Shown one piece after another: positions 1 to 11,301 of a stretch of DNA of 64,000 nucleotides. Under the pieces are notes generated by a model that ran no database searches, was not told the origin of the DNA, and worked only from the letters and a program-made list of their open reading frames with translations. Origin of the DNA: Skeletonema tropicum (lineage: Eukaryota; Bacillariophyta; Thalassiosirophyceae; Thalassiosirales; Thalassiosiraceae); NCBI GenBank assembly GCA_037178625.1, contig CM074142.1:1736001-1800000 (forward strand), read 5' to 3'. Every line of letters starts with the position of its first letter. Positions within the stretch are counted from its first letter, which is position 1. Made by a program: the position numbers and the translations under genes.

Positions 1-56
1 TCAATACCATGCTGAGAGTTCTGGACTGCATGCTTACGAAATCAGCTGTTGTTGGT

Positions 57-356
57 TTAGGAGGAGGTAGATATGTAATAAATAAAGATAAACCTAAGTA
101 ACTGGAACTTCAATTGGATTCCGACAGTATGTCTCACTCCAGGAGAGGAAATAGATATAGCCTTGTACTTGTCCACGTCCACGTCCACGAGTAATGGAAT
201 TTGTCGATAGTCGATGCAACTGATAATACGTTGCGGGTTGCGGACTAAATAATCCATAATGTCCTGGGTAATTGTGATGGCAGCATCAATTATAAATGGA
301 ATCCTAGGTCCCAGGGTCAGGGTGGCATCAGTCTTGGTAGCTGCTTCTTTACCCGG
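57..356 (-). CDS. possible exon of an unidentified minus-strand gene
   Basis: An open frame on the minus strand runs for about 100 codons and holds the stretch RIPFIIDAAITITQDIMDYL followed by a VDVDVDKYKAI segment. The amino-acid mix looks like a folded protein and not random translation. No start or stop context convinces me, and the true exon edges are unknown; a GT at the codon after SISSPG could be a donor. The gene would continue to the left of the window or through further exons. I do not recognise a family. Confidence 0.2.
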   Translation of the reverse strand, partial: PGKEAATKTDATLTLGPRIPFIIDAAITITQDIMDYLVRNPQRIISCIDYRQIPLLVDVDVDKYKAISISSPGVRHTVGIQLKFQLLRFIFIYYISTSS

Positions 357-1079
357 TTACGCCGACGCCGTCCTGAGTCCTGAGCGAAGGCCAAGTTACA
401 CACACCAATTGAAAATTTGAAAGGGTCAGGTTTCATGGCATGCACGGCGACAGTTAGCATCTTGAGAAAACCGCTTCAGGTTTACATTCGCTTCCAACAA
501 CAACAACAAGTAAGAGCCTCATCCCAACAGTACATAAGTAAGTAGTACTTACCTACTAGAAGTAGTAATAACAAGAGCGAGGGCCATTTCATTCCGGGTG
601 CTTCCAGCCATTCCGGGTGGGCTATCTCTAGAAGATACAGAGAATAGCTAGCCGACCAGCAAGCCGAGAGTATGAAAACGGTACTTTTGTACCGTTAGTT
701 CTCCGTAACCGTAAACTTTAGCTGCGCCCGAATGAACCACGATCAGAACACCAGAAATCGCCCGAAATGCCAAAATTCAAAATTAGGCGAGGAGTCTTTC
801 TCAGTAAGTTTGCAGTTTGGTCATGCGTCGACTCGCATGTGATGGTCTTGCTTGACACAGCGCAAATTTTCTTGTTTACAATTACCAGTGATACATAACA
901 CGTAGTTTACCGTAGCACGGAAATAAACTGAAGACCTACAACCAGCATTACAACCACTGAGATCCCACATGCCGCCTAATCAGACCTTTAATTCTTTTTC
1001 GAGTGTAAGTATTTACTCCACTCATACGACTGCTCCGGAATGAACTGCTGCAAGAGTTTAACAATTTCTCTCAAGAGGG
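357..1079. other. non-coding stretch upstream of the GT90-like gene
   Basis: I see no gene here. The stretch contains a perfect 8-bp inverted repeat with a TTTT loop at 677-696 (AACGGTAC and its complement) and CAA-rich short repeats near 495. It probably contains the promoter of the following plus-strand gene. Confidence 0.4.
677..696. repeat. 8-bp perfect inverted repeat, TTTT loop
   Basis: The arms AACGGTAC and GTACCGTT flank TTTT. It could form a small hairpin or be a palindromic protein site. No function is assigned. Confidence 0.5.
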
Positions 1080-2536
1080 ATGCAAGAAGAAGCAGTAACA
1101 GTAATAACAATGGAACCATCACCATCATCTAAACAACGAATATCAGAGGAGGAATCAAGGTCAAGATCGGGCTGGCAAATCTCTTCCCAAACACCCCAAC
1201 CCCAGCGTATGCCGTCATTTGGCATCAAAACAGCTTTTACATGTGTCATCCTGGGCATGCTCCACAACTCGTATGGGCAAATCAACAACATTAGAAGTGT
1301 TCATAATGAGTTCCCCGCGTCACGAGCAACGACCGCTGAAGGCGCAAAAGAAGACAAGATGGAGGATGAGAATGAGATGCAAATGCTTGCCGACGACCAG
1401 CAACAAATGCTTCCTTCACATGCAGATGAATCTTCCTCTCCCTCGTCCCTCAACGTAGCTAGCTATCAATTTCCAAGCGTACAACAGAGGCTACAATATT
1501 ACATGGGAGACTGGTACAACAGATCAGATTGGACTGTTCCTGATTCTGATTGTGACCTCCTACGTGAAGTAATAGACTATCACAAAAAGTCTGGCATGAT
1601 GTGATGTTCCGTACAACTGACTTCAAAGAGAGTATGCGCAGCCATCGAAAGAGAGTAAAAGTGTAAAAGCAATATATTGCAGATACGTATGATATGATCA
1701 ACAACACTCTTGATGAAGCAGACAGCAGCAACAACCACTGGCTAGTAAGCTTCGGAGATAGGGCACATGGTTTTAATGAAACTCTACCAATCATTACCAA
1801 GGCACGTCGATCGGCATTATCATTTGCTCCTCAGCCCATCGTGTGGCTACTGAACAAAGAACGCCACTACAATGATTTGGAGAGTTACCATCGAGACATT
1901 GTGAAGCAAGGGAAGGAAGTACCATGGTCGAAAAAGCTACCCAAAATATTTTGGCGTGGTAGCACCACGTACAATAAGGATACTGACACTAGTCGTCTTG
2001 ATTATCTTGCTCAGTGGATCAACTATGATGATAACCATACAGACATTGCGTTTAGTAAAGTTGTGCAGATGGGTACTGGCTTCAAGAGTGAGTATGTGAG
2101 GACTCAATACTCACGTAAGAAGCAGTCTCTTGTCGAAATGAATCGATACAAGTATCTCTTGAGTGTGGAAGGCAATGATGTTGCAACTGGATTGAAATGG
2201 ATGTTGTACTCTAATTCAGTAGTCTTCATGTCTCGACCGACAGTTGCAACGTGGGCAATGGAAGATCTGCTTGTTCCATTCGTTCATTACATTCCTTTGT
2301 CGACTGATTACTCCAATCTACTTGAAATGGTGAAGTGGGCGAATGAGCACGACGAGGCATGTCAGGAAATATCGCAGAGGGCAACGGAGTTCATTGAACA
2401 TTTGTGGATGAGTAAACAAGCCAAGAAGGACACCGAATACCTGCAAAAGGCTCTCGTGACATCATATGTAGATCAGTTCGATGGTGCTTTGTCCATGTGT
2501 GCGCCCGATACAAAGGAGGTGGTGATTAGTATGTAA
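1080..2536 (+). CDS. GT90/CAP10-like glycosyltransferase, split coding region
   Basis: The 3' part (from 1694) has the features of glycosyltransferase family 90 (CAP10/LPS-modifying, Pfam Glyco_transf_90): KIFWRGSTTYN, then RLDYLAQW, then KYLLSVEGNDVATGLKWML and a closing EFIEHLWMS. In this family these segments bind the sugar nucleotide; Golgi or ER lumen is the usual site. The 5' part (1080-1604) begins with ATG, has a hydrophobic stretch at about residues 43-62 that could be a signal anchor, and an acidic Gln-rich linker. The two parts are in different frames. One solution is an intron 1569-1669 (GTAATA...AAAAG, phase 0), joining CDLLRE to QYIADTYD. However, the sequence between them also reads FRTTDFKESMRSHRKR in the downstream frame, which looks coding, so a frameshift plus a TAA (1664-1666) is possible. 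Fold assignment is firm; gene structure is not. Confidence 0.6.
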
Positions 2537-2740
2537 TGATAAGTATGTAACTGTGTAATGATAAGCATGTAACTATGTATCAGCATTCACATCTGGTGAA
2601 GTGGTAGTCCCCTCATTGAATATTTAGACAAGAATTATAGAAGATGGTACACCGGTAGGACATGTGATCAGGTCAAACATACTCTTATTACCTTCATTAA
2701 TTTCACCACATAGATATTTCACAAAATATGAATATTGCAT

Positions 2741-5141
2741 TCAATGATGCTCTCCGGGCATTGAGCATACGTTGTAATCTCTACAGCTCCAGGGGCACTT
2801 CCTTCCCAATTGAGTAATATCAAATCTTCCGTAGCCACAATTACGCTCGAGGCGGAAGTCTGTGTGCAGCCAGTCACAAGATTGATCTTCACCTTTGTGG
2901 TTTTCGTAAGTTCCGCTTCCATCAATACAGGCAGTAGATGAATCTTCTCCTGATGTTGTTGACTCGGCCGCTGATGCACGGGTGCTCATGCCTGCAACAG
3001 AATTTGCGTCCGCTGGATCCCAGCACCCACTTTTATTGTACCAAATACATGTTTGAGGACAGTTCCATCCCAACTCCGTAATCAGATTCGGGCCCCATCC
3101 ACAATTCTTGCTCTTTCGATCAGTGTGACCATCCTTACCATTACCAAGCCAAGCGCAATCCTTGGGATTATTGATGTGGTTCTTGAAGAGTCCATCTTGA
3201 TCTTCGCATATCATTTCGCTCGTTGCGGGCAAAGGGCGCTCATACTCAAACTCCTGCGTTCTTGCATTCATCAGCCCACAGCTATTGTACAGACTGCAAG
3301 TGCTCTGGCAATTGGCACCCAACTCTGTGACAGGATAGATGGATCCATCGGGCCACTGCGTACCACAATTCTTATTCTTGCGATCTGAAAACCCTGGTTC
3401 TTTATTAAGCCAATCGCACGTCTTTAAATTGTCGAGATGATTCTTGAACATTCCCACCTTATCTGTGCAGGCAGAAGTTGCAGCCGCGGTTGGGGCTAGT
3501 GACAATGGATTCGTAGGACTGCCGGACGGTTTGCTCTCGGGTGATAAGGTAGGAGTAGCCGTAGTAGGGAATCGCGTGGGACGAGAAGTACCGTCACTAT
3601 CTTTCCCATGCAGACCAATATTCCCTGCCACAGGAGATCTTGAAATCGGATTCCTCGTAGGATGATCAGTTGGTGCGAGAGAGGGAATATTTGTTGGTGC
3701 GGACGTAGGTGATGGAGTTGGTTGATTGGCCATTGCCAAGGCTAAAGCGGCCTGTTCTCTTGCAGCATAATTTTTCTTCGTCTCAGAAACAGCAACTCCC
3801 ATGATAGTGCACATCAATGCCACCAAAATAACACCCACGCTAACCTTCTTTGCTGGAGAGAGTCTTTGCCAGTGACCAGCAATGCCTCTCTTCCTCACTC
3901 CGTTGGGGTTGAAGGTATCAAACGTGACCTTGGGTGAACTGGAAATCCATTCAGAGTTCGATGATGCCGTGCTAGACCCTCTTGGAGCAATATTCGTTTC
4001 GCTTGTCACGTACGGAGACAGGCCGCCACTTTGGAACCTACCTGAACAAATTCCACCGAACCACTTGGGAAGTAAATTGTTTCTAACATTAGCCTTCCTC
4101 TCTCCATATCTGGGTGGACTCCCAACGTCTCTAGGAGACCTTGGGGACATAGGGATGTCAGATAGGCCCATTTGATTGAAAGAGTAGTCATCGCTGTGAT
4201 AATGGCCAGCATGACGCATTTGATTGGCTTGATCATACAATGAAGAGTTCAAGCTATCGCCATGATTGTTACGATTGTCAACGGCAGCCAAAACTCGACC
4301 AGCCTCATCCCGTGCATTAAGTCCTTGCTCCGCATCTGCTTCTTCATTTTGATTGATATCATTGAATCTTCTTGTCGAAGGATTGCCAAAGTGTTGGTTC
4401 TCGTTTTCGAACGGATTGGTGGTGGATTTACCATAGAATTGCTGCTGCTGTTGGTGTTGGTGTTGATGATGGTGTATAGATGAGCCGTAGTGCTGATTCA
4501 TAATAGCATCTGCCATACATTTTTGAGCAAGAACAGGTAAGGATGAGTTTTCGAAAAGTTCACAAACAAGGATTCTACAAACAATGTTCTACACACGAAT
4601 CACAACACTCACCTTTGTCCTCATTTTCGTCAACAATTTCCTCTTTCCACCAGTCCCCTGAATTAGTCCTCGGATGGTTGCCATGCATCTCATTCCCACC
4701 GCTCTTGGGCGCCACCCTCGGAGACGCAGTGTAGGCACTCGGTCCACTGGACGGAGCAGGTGGAACATATCGGCTAGGCCCCGAAGAGGGCGCCCTGGGC
4801 ACTCCATTCGCAGATCCTCCTGCCATTTCAGCCGAGAATGCTCTATTCCTATTATTGATCGCTGCTGCATTATTACCCGAAGAAGATGGAGCAAACGACG
4901 GATCCCTAACGAAGGAAGGTGCAATATATTCTTCCGGCTCAAGTCCACCCCCAACTCTTCTCGGAGTGGATCTTGACCTAGACGATGATGATACCCTGCC
5001 ACGAGAACTTTTGCGAGATATACGTGGAGGTCTCGAAGGTGCCATTGATGGAATCTTCTTCGTCTGTTGCCGTGGCGTGTGATCCTCTTGTGAATCGCCG
5101 TCCGGAGTGCGGGGGCAGTCAACGTCGAATAGGCTGCTCAT
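2741..5141 (-). CDS. two-exon type II membrane protein with three Cys-rich repeats
   Basis: Exon 1 is 5141-4613 and exon 2 is 4509-2741; the 103-nt intron has a GTGAGT donor and a GGCAG acceptor, and both are phase 1, giving one 765-residue protein. Without splicing the upstream frame would end in a short Cys-rich tail. The N-terminal ~395 residues are basic, Ser/Pro-rich and then His/Gln-rich, with no signal peptide. One membrane segment (VSVGVILVALMCTIMGVAV) lies near residues 400-420, followed by a Thr/Pro-rich stalk with PTxxPT repeats. The C-terminal ~240 residues hold three related modules, each with C...F/YxNH...CDWL (or CAWL)...R..NCG...TxLGxxCxxTC(or SC)..Y..C. That makes it a probable surface or endomembrane protein with an extracytoplasmic disulfide-rich region. 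I recognise no named family; such modules are common in diatom gene models. Confidence 0.8.
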
Positions 5142-5407
5142 TGCTGCTAAGATACACTAATTGGTAGAAATATTATTCGAATCAAAAACTAAGTATCAAA
5201 TAAGATGATTAGCGCTCGTTGCAAGGAAATGGCATGCGTTGTTTGGAAGCACACGTTCGTTCACAAGAGCAACTTGAATACGTTCAAGATGAAATGAGTG
5301 TTTGATTCAATTTTTGTGGACAATTTTGTGGAGGTCAAGCCAGATGGAGTTAGGTCGGGCAAATTTTGTGGCTGGATTTTCTGTCACATACAACATGATG
5401 TGTCAGA
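5142..5407. other. 5' flank of membrane-protein gene up to LTR element
   Basis: There is no gene here. This is the region upstream of the minus-strand membrane protein and ends at the left LTR. Its last bases (CAGA, 5404-5407) match the first four bases after the right LTR. Confidence 0.4.
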
Positions 5408-5580
5408 CGATTCGTTTCTCACACTACGTTAATGATTACGTAATATACAGACTAATCAGTACTACTGCGATAACATCAACTAATAATATAATTACATGGT
5501 AAGGATACATAACAAGGATAAAGATGGTGAGAAGTGAGTGATCGTCTAAGGGAATGAGACGTTCCGTGCTACACGAAACG
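5408..5580 (-). repeat. 3' LTR (left copy)
   Basis: This copy is base-for-base identical to 11036-11208. Its ends form a short imperfect inverted repeat (CGTTTCTCACAC near one end, CGTGTAGCACG-type at the other). Relative to the element this is the downstream LTR. Confidence 0.85.
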
Positions 5581-6232
5581 CTCCCCGTGAATTGTAAGCT
5601 TACGCTTGCGATTCATAAAGCTAAGTCTCATTTCATTGGAAATCTTCTCATCCATTATCGTGCACTGATTTGGGTAATATATGAAGTCGTTGAAGAAAGT
5701 TGGATCCTCTTGTATGAAGGTAATTTCTTCTTGAGTGTGTCCGAGTAGTTGACTCGTTGACTCCGTCCAGGAGGTATTATCGACATTGTAAAATTCTCGT
5801 TGCGGTATACTCCCCCTTGATGATAATGTGTCGGCTCCAAGATTTGTAGATTCAACCGTACTCTGCTTCTTGTGAATTGAACGATAAGATTCTGATCCTC
5901 GCCTTCTCTCCCAACAGAACAGGTATTTCCGCTGGGTCTTCCTCAATCGTCTCCCGTAAAAATCCTTCCAATCTGTGCTATGTTTTGGGGCTTCTTCGAC
6001 ATGCATTATAGACGTAGCAAGTCTCCTGTCTGGATACCTGTCCAGGTAACGTATAATTCCGTAAATAGCTTTCGAGGTGTCCAAGACGAAGTGCGGTCAT
6101 GTATTGTGTCATGATGACGACATCAATCTGAATATAAATGCGTCCAAATCCAATCGATCGAAGCATTCCCATGATCTGTTGATATCTAGTTGGACACTGT
6201 TTTAACTTCTCCCCGTTGGCCGCTGGGTGCAT
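5569..6232 (-). pseudogene. copia polyprotein C-terminal remnant (RT/RNase H)
   Basis: Two overlapping minus-strand frames join into one copia-like C-terminal sequence. The upstream frame (6232-5978) has YQQIMGMLRSIGFGRIYIQI followed by ALRLGHLE, matching the YQxxIGxLxW...RxDI...PRxGHLEA core that precedes RNase H in diatom Ty1/copia elements. After a frameshift near 6060 the second frame has KAIYGIIRYLDRYPDRRL and TDWKDFYG, again typical of the RNase H start. The rest runs into the LTR. It is non-functional because the frame is broken and no RT catalytic motif is left. Confidence 0.65.
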
Positions 6233-7277
6233 TCAGCCCAATATGATGACCGGTATTAATGTATGCTTGGATTCCCTCGGCACCAAATCTGGCAACATGT
6301 TTTGATCATGCTTGCGGTCAAAATGATCCCTATATACCGGCTGGATCAATCTTCACCAGCCTCTACGGTCTCCCCGTAAACGTAAATACCTTTCAATGTA
6401 CGTCCTTTCAATGTAACCCCTCAGATGCGTCGCGGTCCTGTATGCCCGAGTGTCACGAGATGCTTTGATCAAAATTGATCGTCGTACAGAAATGAGTTGC
6501 TGGTATCTTTACCTCTTTCACCGCTTTAGTCCGGTGACTAGTTCTAGCGTTCTGGATACTTAATTGATTGAGTTCTCTCTCCTCCTTCTCATTCATCGTG
6601 TTGTCTCAGAGGCTCTTGCCATGTCCTTCTTCCTGCCCGAGGTCGTTTATTATTCTCTCAGAGCTTAATCATCACCTCGTTCGGGTTCTTGGTTCTTGGT
6701 AGGATGTCGTTTACGTTGACCGATATTATCTCATAATGGATGATGGATTGTGTCCCTAATCGCGTGTCTTGAGAGTGACTCTTCATCCTGTATACACCTT
6801 TGGCAAGCATAGTTCTGTACGTTGTAAATCATGTTACGCATAGTGGCAAATCTTCACTTCATTCCCTTTATCTTCGCTATCTCAAGTGATTCTAACTTCG
6901 AGCCACGTTCTCACTTAAATTCAAGCGTGCGTTGCCCATACAAAAATTCGTGGCCGGTACGTCTAATGGCAGTTTTGTACATCAAATCATACAGATTCAC
7001 ACCATAGTTATCATGATACAAGTTCAACTTGATGCTATATAGCCGCTCTGTGGGTCATCCAATCTTTCTCATGTTGCTTCCATTCGACCCGACCAAGGCC
7101 CAAGGCGTTCTTCAATATCATTTCTTCATTTGCGCTCTTCCGCCGATATCTTGGTCTGTACTACCTCGTTGATTTCCTCTGCCGCTGTGTCGGGTGATAA
7201 GACGTGCATCACGTTCTTCCTAGCTTGACATCTGGCGTTTAATCCACATTCATCAATCTGCCTCGTCTATGCCATCT

Positions 7278-7381
7278 CTTTTATCTGACTCTTCTTCTCT
7301 GTCTCTTTTATCTGCCTCTTCTTCTCTGTCTCGTTTATCTGCCTCTTCTTCTCTGTCTCGTTTATCTGCCTCTTCTGTGCC
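7278..7381. repeat. 27-bp tandem repeat, about 4 copies
   Basis: Units of the form TTTATCTGCCTCTTCTTCTC plus TGTCTCG recur every 27 bp from 7278, with one base change in the first unit (GACTC) and a truncated last one. Confidence 0.75.
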
Positions 7382-7662
7382 ATCTTGGGAATGTCAAGTA
7401 TAAATATTCTCCCCTGCTTGACATTCAATTATTGGTCTACACGAGGTATTGCTGCCCCTTCTTGATCCTATCGAGTGTCTCCCGGTCTTGGATGTCGACC
7501 CGTCTCCAGTTCAGTGCGCATTGTTTTCACCATGTTGTTCAATCGTCCTTCACTCTGGACTCCTCATTGGTAAGATGCTATGGAGTATTTCGTTATGCCT
7601 TGGTAGTCATGGCTCGTACATTTGTTCGTCCCTTATTCTCGTACATTTGTTTGTCCCTTGTC

Positions 7663-7790
7663 CGCAGGGCGTTTCTCCACCAATCTATTCTCTTCAGCTT
7701 TGTTTCTCCTTTGCCGCAGGGCGTTTCTCCACCAATCTATTCTCTTCAGCTTTGTTTCTCCTTTGCCGCAGGGCGTTTCTCCATCAATTC
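7663..7790. repeat. 52-bp tandem repeat, about 2.4 copies
   Basis: Units starting CGCAGGGCGTTTCTCCACCA begin at 7663, 7715 and 7767; the last one is partial. The repeat includes the phrase TTCAGCTTTGTTTCTCC. Confidence 0.75.
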
Positions 7791-10015
7791 GGATTAGATT
7801 ATCATCCGCTCATCATGATGGATAGTAACGTCCTTGTCTGCGGTCCGTTCTTCAAACTACCTCCTCGGCTCATCATGATGGATAATAACGTCCGCGGTCG
7901 TGTTGTTCTGGCTATATCCAATTTCTTGTCATTTACACCTTGTCATAGACTACAGCTTGTATTCGCGCCCGCTGTTATCAAAGCGATACAGCTCGTACTA
8001 TATATTGGCTACGCTTATACTGAGGGATCTTTTGCCAAGATGAGGTCTTCCTATTTCTTGACATCTCAACCACATCAAGCCTGCGATTCAAAATAAGAAT
8101 GTTTGTCGATTGTTAATATTTGTGTTCGCTTCCGATTCACTTTGAATGCCCGTGCACCATTACACGCATCTAATATTTGCTCCGTCATAGAGTTCCGGAG
8201 TTACCAACTCTGTTGCTACGATCTTCTGTACGCCGATCCCAAGGTATATTGTATGTACAACATCATGGAATTTGTCTTTGTCCCTGTCTCATCACATGGC
8301 ATGAAGCTACTCCCTATCAAGTACTTGTTGACAAGCCGTTTCTTGTCATGATCGAGTTGCCACCTATTCCTTGTTTTTACAGCAAGTGCTGTCCATTTCT
8401 CTCTTTCTCTCCCTCTCCCTTCCTGGAGGAAGAGTTGTTAGATGAAACACTCTGTGCCATTCTCTCCCCATCTTTCTCGCAACATCATGGAGCTCTGTCT
8501 GCGGGTGTGCTGTACTCAATTTAGGGGATGCCATTCACTGATCTGGTTTGACCGGAGATAAAGGGATGCTCACACGAATTGTGCCAAAGTACTTGCACAT
8601 ACATATCATCAGATGAACTATCACGCCGGTCGGCTCAAAATGCCATAACCTTAAATGTCATAGCTTTGCTGTAACTGTAAGCGTTCAAGCATTCATCTTG
8701 TGTTTCAGTTTCACATTGCTTATATTCATGTCTTGAGATCAACCTCTTCCCGGCTTCCATTTGTAATCGACTTCTCATGCAGAGCAGTCCCGAATACTAT
8801 TCTCACATTTATGCCCTCAAAAGGATTTTTATTCATACTTGTCGTGGTTAACGTTTGATCTCATTCTCAAGCAGGGATGCTTGTATTTCTGATAGTATCT
8901 TGTCTCCGATTCCATGTCAGATCTCTCCATGAGGTTTTGGATAGTGTACTTGGCATCCGTGACGTGCAACCTATTATATTACCAGCCCGCGTTCATTACT
9001 GTGAGCACTCTCGTTCTGGCCCGATAAGTCAGATCTCTATGATCTCTCAGAGTTTATGTGCATCTGTTGGTTAACCGCTGTTCTTGCTATTCATCTGTCT
9101 CTTAGTCCTGCTCAGTTTTCTTCGGTATTCTACTCCTCGTATACGGCAGTTGTCCTCTATCGGACTGTCTTCCTGTATATCAAAGGCTTCACGTTGATTA
9201 TCGTGTTCGACATCTCTCCTCTAGAGTATCTCCCCTCAGCTTTCGTCCGAGGTGCGGCCACTCTAATCTAACTAATATGACATAGTTAACAGTGACCCTA
9301 TCTTCTGGGTGCACATTAGTTTTCATCTACTACTCTGGCCATTTCAGCTCTCTTGTCGTCTCTCGTACAAAATATTTCTATCTCTCTTCATGACCAATCA
9401 CAATCCCTATTCTTTTTCATTCCCGACCGATCATGTTCCCTATTCTTTTCCGCTTACCAACATTACAGGCACTCCGGCCGTCTCACTTTACGCCAGGCAC
9501 TCCGGCCATCTTTTCTCCGTCAGGCACTTCGACCATGACTATTACTATTTATGCTCTCGTTCAGGTGTTTGCCTCACTTACTCGATCTATTTCATTCTTT
9601 CCTATTCTAGGCTCCGCTGGCCCCACCTCCTGGTGGTATTTCTCTTTCTTCTCCAACGACGCGGTGGCGCTTTGCCATTTACGTTTACTTTTCCTCTATC
9701 TCTCCAAGAATGCGGCGGCATTTTGCCATTGACTGTTACATCGTTAATATTCTCTGTTATCCCTATTCCATTCGTGATCCTGCTGGCTCCTTGCAGCGAT
9801 ATTCTTTAATATTCCCTATCTGCTGGCTCCTTGCAGCAATTTCTCGTGTTACCACTGGCTCCTTACAGCAATTTCCGTCGCCCTTGGCTCCTTGCAGGGT
9901 CTATACTGGCTCCTTGCAGTATTTCTGTTCTTCCGATCACCCCTCCTGGGTGATTATCCGTATGTTTCCGTTTCCACACCCCGCCTGGGTGATATATGGG
10001 TTTCCTTGTTTCCAC

Positions 10016-10610
10016 ACCGCAGGATCTGCTCCTGGGTGATATTTTGCCGCACCGCAGGATCCGCTCCTGGGTGATATTTTGCCGCACCGCAGGATCAGCT
10101 CCTGGGTGATATTTTGCCGCACCGCAGGATCCGCTCCTGGGTGATATTTTGCCGCACCGCAGGATCCGCTCCTGGGTGATATTTTGCCGCACCGCAGGAT
10201 CAGCTCCTGGGTGATATTTTGCCGCACCGCAGGATCAGCTCCTGGGTGATATTTTGCCGCACCGCAGGATCAGCTCCTGGGTGATATTTTGCCGCACCGC
10301 AGGATCAGCTCCTGGGTGATATTTTGCCGCACCGCAGGATCCGCTCCTGGGTGATATTTTGCCGCACCGCAGGATCAGCTCCTGGGTGATATTTTGCCGC
10401 ACCGCAGGATCAGCTCCTGGGTGATATTTTGCCGCACCGCAGGATCAGCTCCTGGGTGATATTTTGCCGCACCGCAGGATCAGCTCCTGGGTGATATTTT
10501 GCCGCACCGCAGGATCAGCTCCTGGGTGATATTTTGCCGCACCGCAGGATCCGCTCCTGGGTGATATTTTGCCGCACCGCAGGATCCGCTCCTGGGTGAT
10601 ATCTGTTTCC
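10016..10610. repeat. 35-bp minisatellite, 17 copies
   Basis: The unit ACCGCAGGATCmGCTCCTGG plus GTGATATTTTGCCGC repeats at an exact 35-bp period; the AGGAT anchor falls at 10021, 10056 and so on to 10581. Copies differ almost only at one base (C, A or T after GGATC), with runs of the A type (copies 6-9 and 11-15) and the C type (2, 4, 5, 10, 16, 17). The first unit has T and the last has a diverged end. Diverged half-units with CTGGGTGAT precede it from about 9945. Confidence 0.9.
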
Positions 10611-11035
10611 AGCTCCACGTCTAGAGTGGTGCCTATCCGTCAATAGTTAGTTTGGGCCAATTCCTTTTATGCAGACGGGGGCATTCCTCCCCAGCAGGGC
10701 CGATTTATTTATCGCCAGCATTCCTCGGCGATGGTTGTTGATATCCCAGGTGTCCTTACTGGAGGGCCAATTATTATGCCGGCGTCCTCGGCAATTCATT
10801 ATATCGATATCGAATCTCTTTCCTCCTTTCCTCCCGCATTCCTCGGCAAATTCTTATCGCTCCTCCCAGTCAAATATAACCTCAGTGAACTGGTTCCATT
10901 TCCTCATACTTATTATGTCCGCGTTCCTCCCCGTCGGAGAATAGAATAAATATTGTCATCATTTTCTCCCCATATTCTATTCTTTTCGAACGCTGCCATC
11001 GTAGATACAGCCGTGAGAATGGCTGTCTGATAAAC

Positions 11036-11208
11036 CGATTCGTTTCTCACACTACGTTAATGATTACGTAATATACAGACTAATCAGTACTACTGCGATA
11101 ACATCAACTAATAATATAATTACATGGTAAGGATACATAACAAGGATAAAGATGGTGAGAAGTGAGTGATCGTCTAAGGGAATGAGACGTTCCGTGCTAC
11201 ACGAAACG
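11036..11208 (-). repeat. 5' LTR (right copy)
   Basis: It is identical to 5408-5580. It lies directly upstream of the first F-box-like family member (ATG at 11302), so its end supplies the sequence just 5' of that gene; an ATG inside the LTR is even in frame with it. Confidence 0.85.
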
Positions 11209-11301
11209 CAGATGACACAATTCACTTCCTTGTTTGTTGTTTATTTATATTGTTTAGCCTTGTTGTTGTTATTGCAAGTTGTACTTGTGCAAGATACAAC
11301 C

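Larger units (their letters stand above)
6240..10015. other. degenerate interior of the LTR element
   Basis: This stretch has no coding signal on either strand. It is strongly pyrimidine-biased on the plus strand and contains a 27-bp array (7278-7381), a 52-bp array (7663-7790), and diffuse repeats such as CTGGCTCCTTGCAG (five or more times, 9780-9920) and GGCACTCCGGCC (9468-9530). It could be a decayed gag/linker that has been replaced by amplified short units. Confidence 0.5.
5408..11208 (-). mobile_element. LTR retrotransposon, copia-type remnant with identical LTRs
   Basis: Two identical 173-bp direct repeats (5408-5580 and 11036-11208) bound a 5.8-kb element. CAGA lies just outside both ends (5404-5407 and 11209-11212), a candidate 4-bp target duplication. 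A copia RT/RNase H remnant on the minus strand (5569-6232) sets the orientation, so the 5' LTR is the right one. Next to it, on the minus strand, GGTTTATCAGACAG resembles the tRNA-Met primer site used by copia elements (TGGTATCAGAGC), and a short purine run (GGGGAG) sits against the other LTR. No intact gag or pol frame exists; the middle is pyrimidine-rich and holds three tandem arrays. Identical LTRs with a dead interior suggest a recently moved, non-autonomous element. Confidence 0.75.

Noticed and set aside
4575..4612. Cys-rich C terminus (CCDSCVEHC) of the 188-codon upstream frame
   Set aside because: This is translated intron following the GTGAGT donor at 4612.
9863..10227. Minus-strand frames of ~100 codons over the 35-bp array (RQNITQERILRCGKISPRSG repeats)
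   Set aside because: 35 is not a multiple of 3, so the frame cycles through all phases; these are products of the repeat and not genes.
10016..10610. CRISPR array
   Set aside because: Units are contiguous with no unique spacers, and the genome is eukaryotic. It is a minisatellite.
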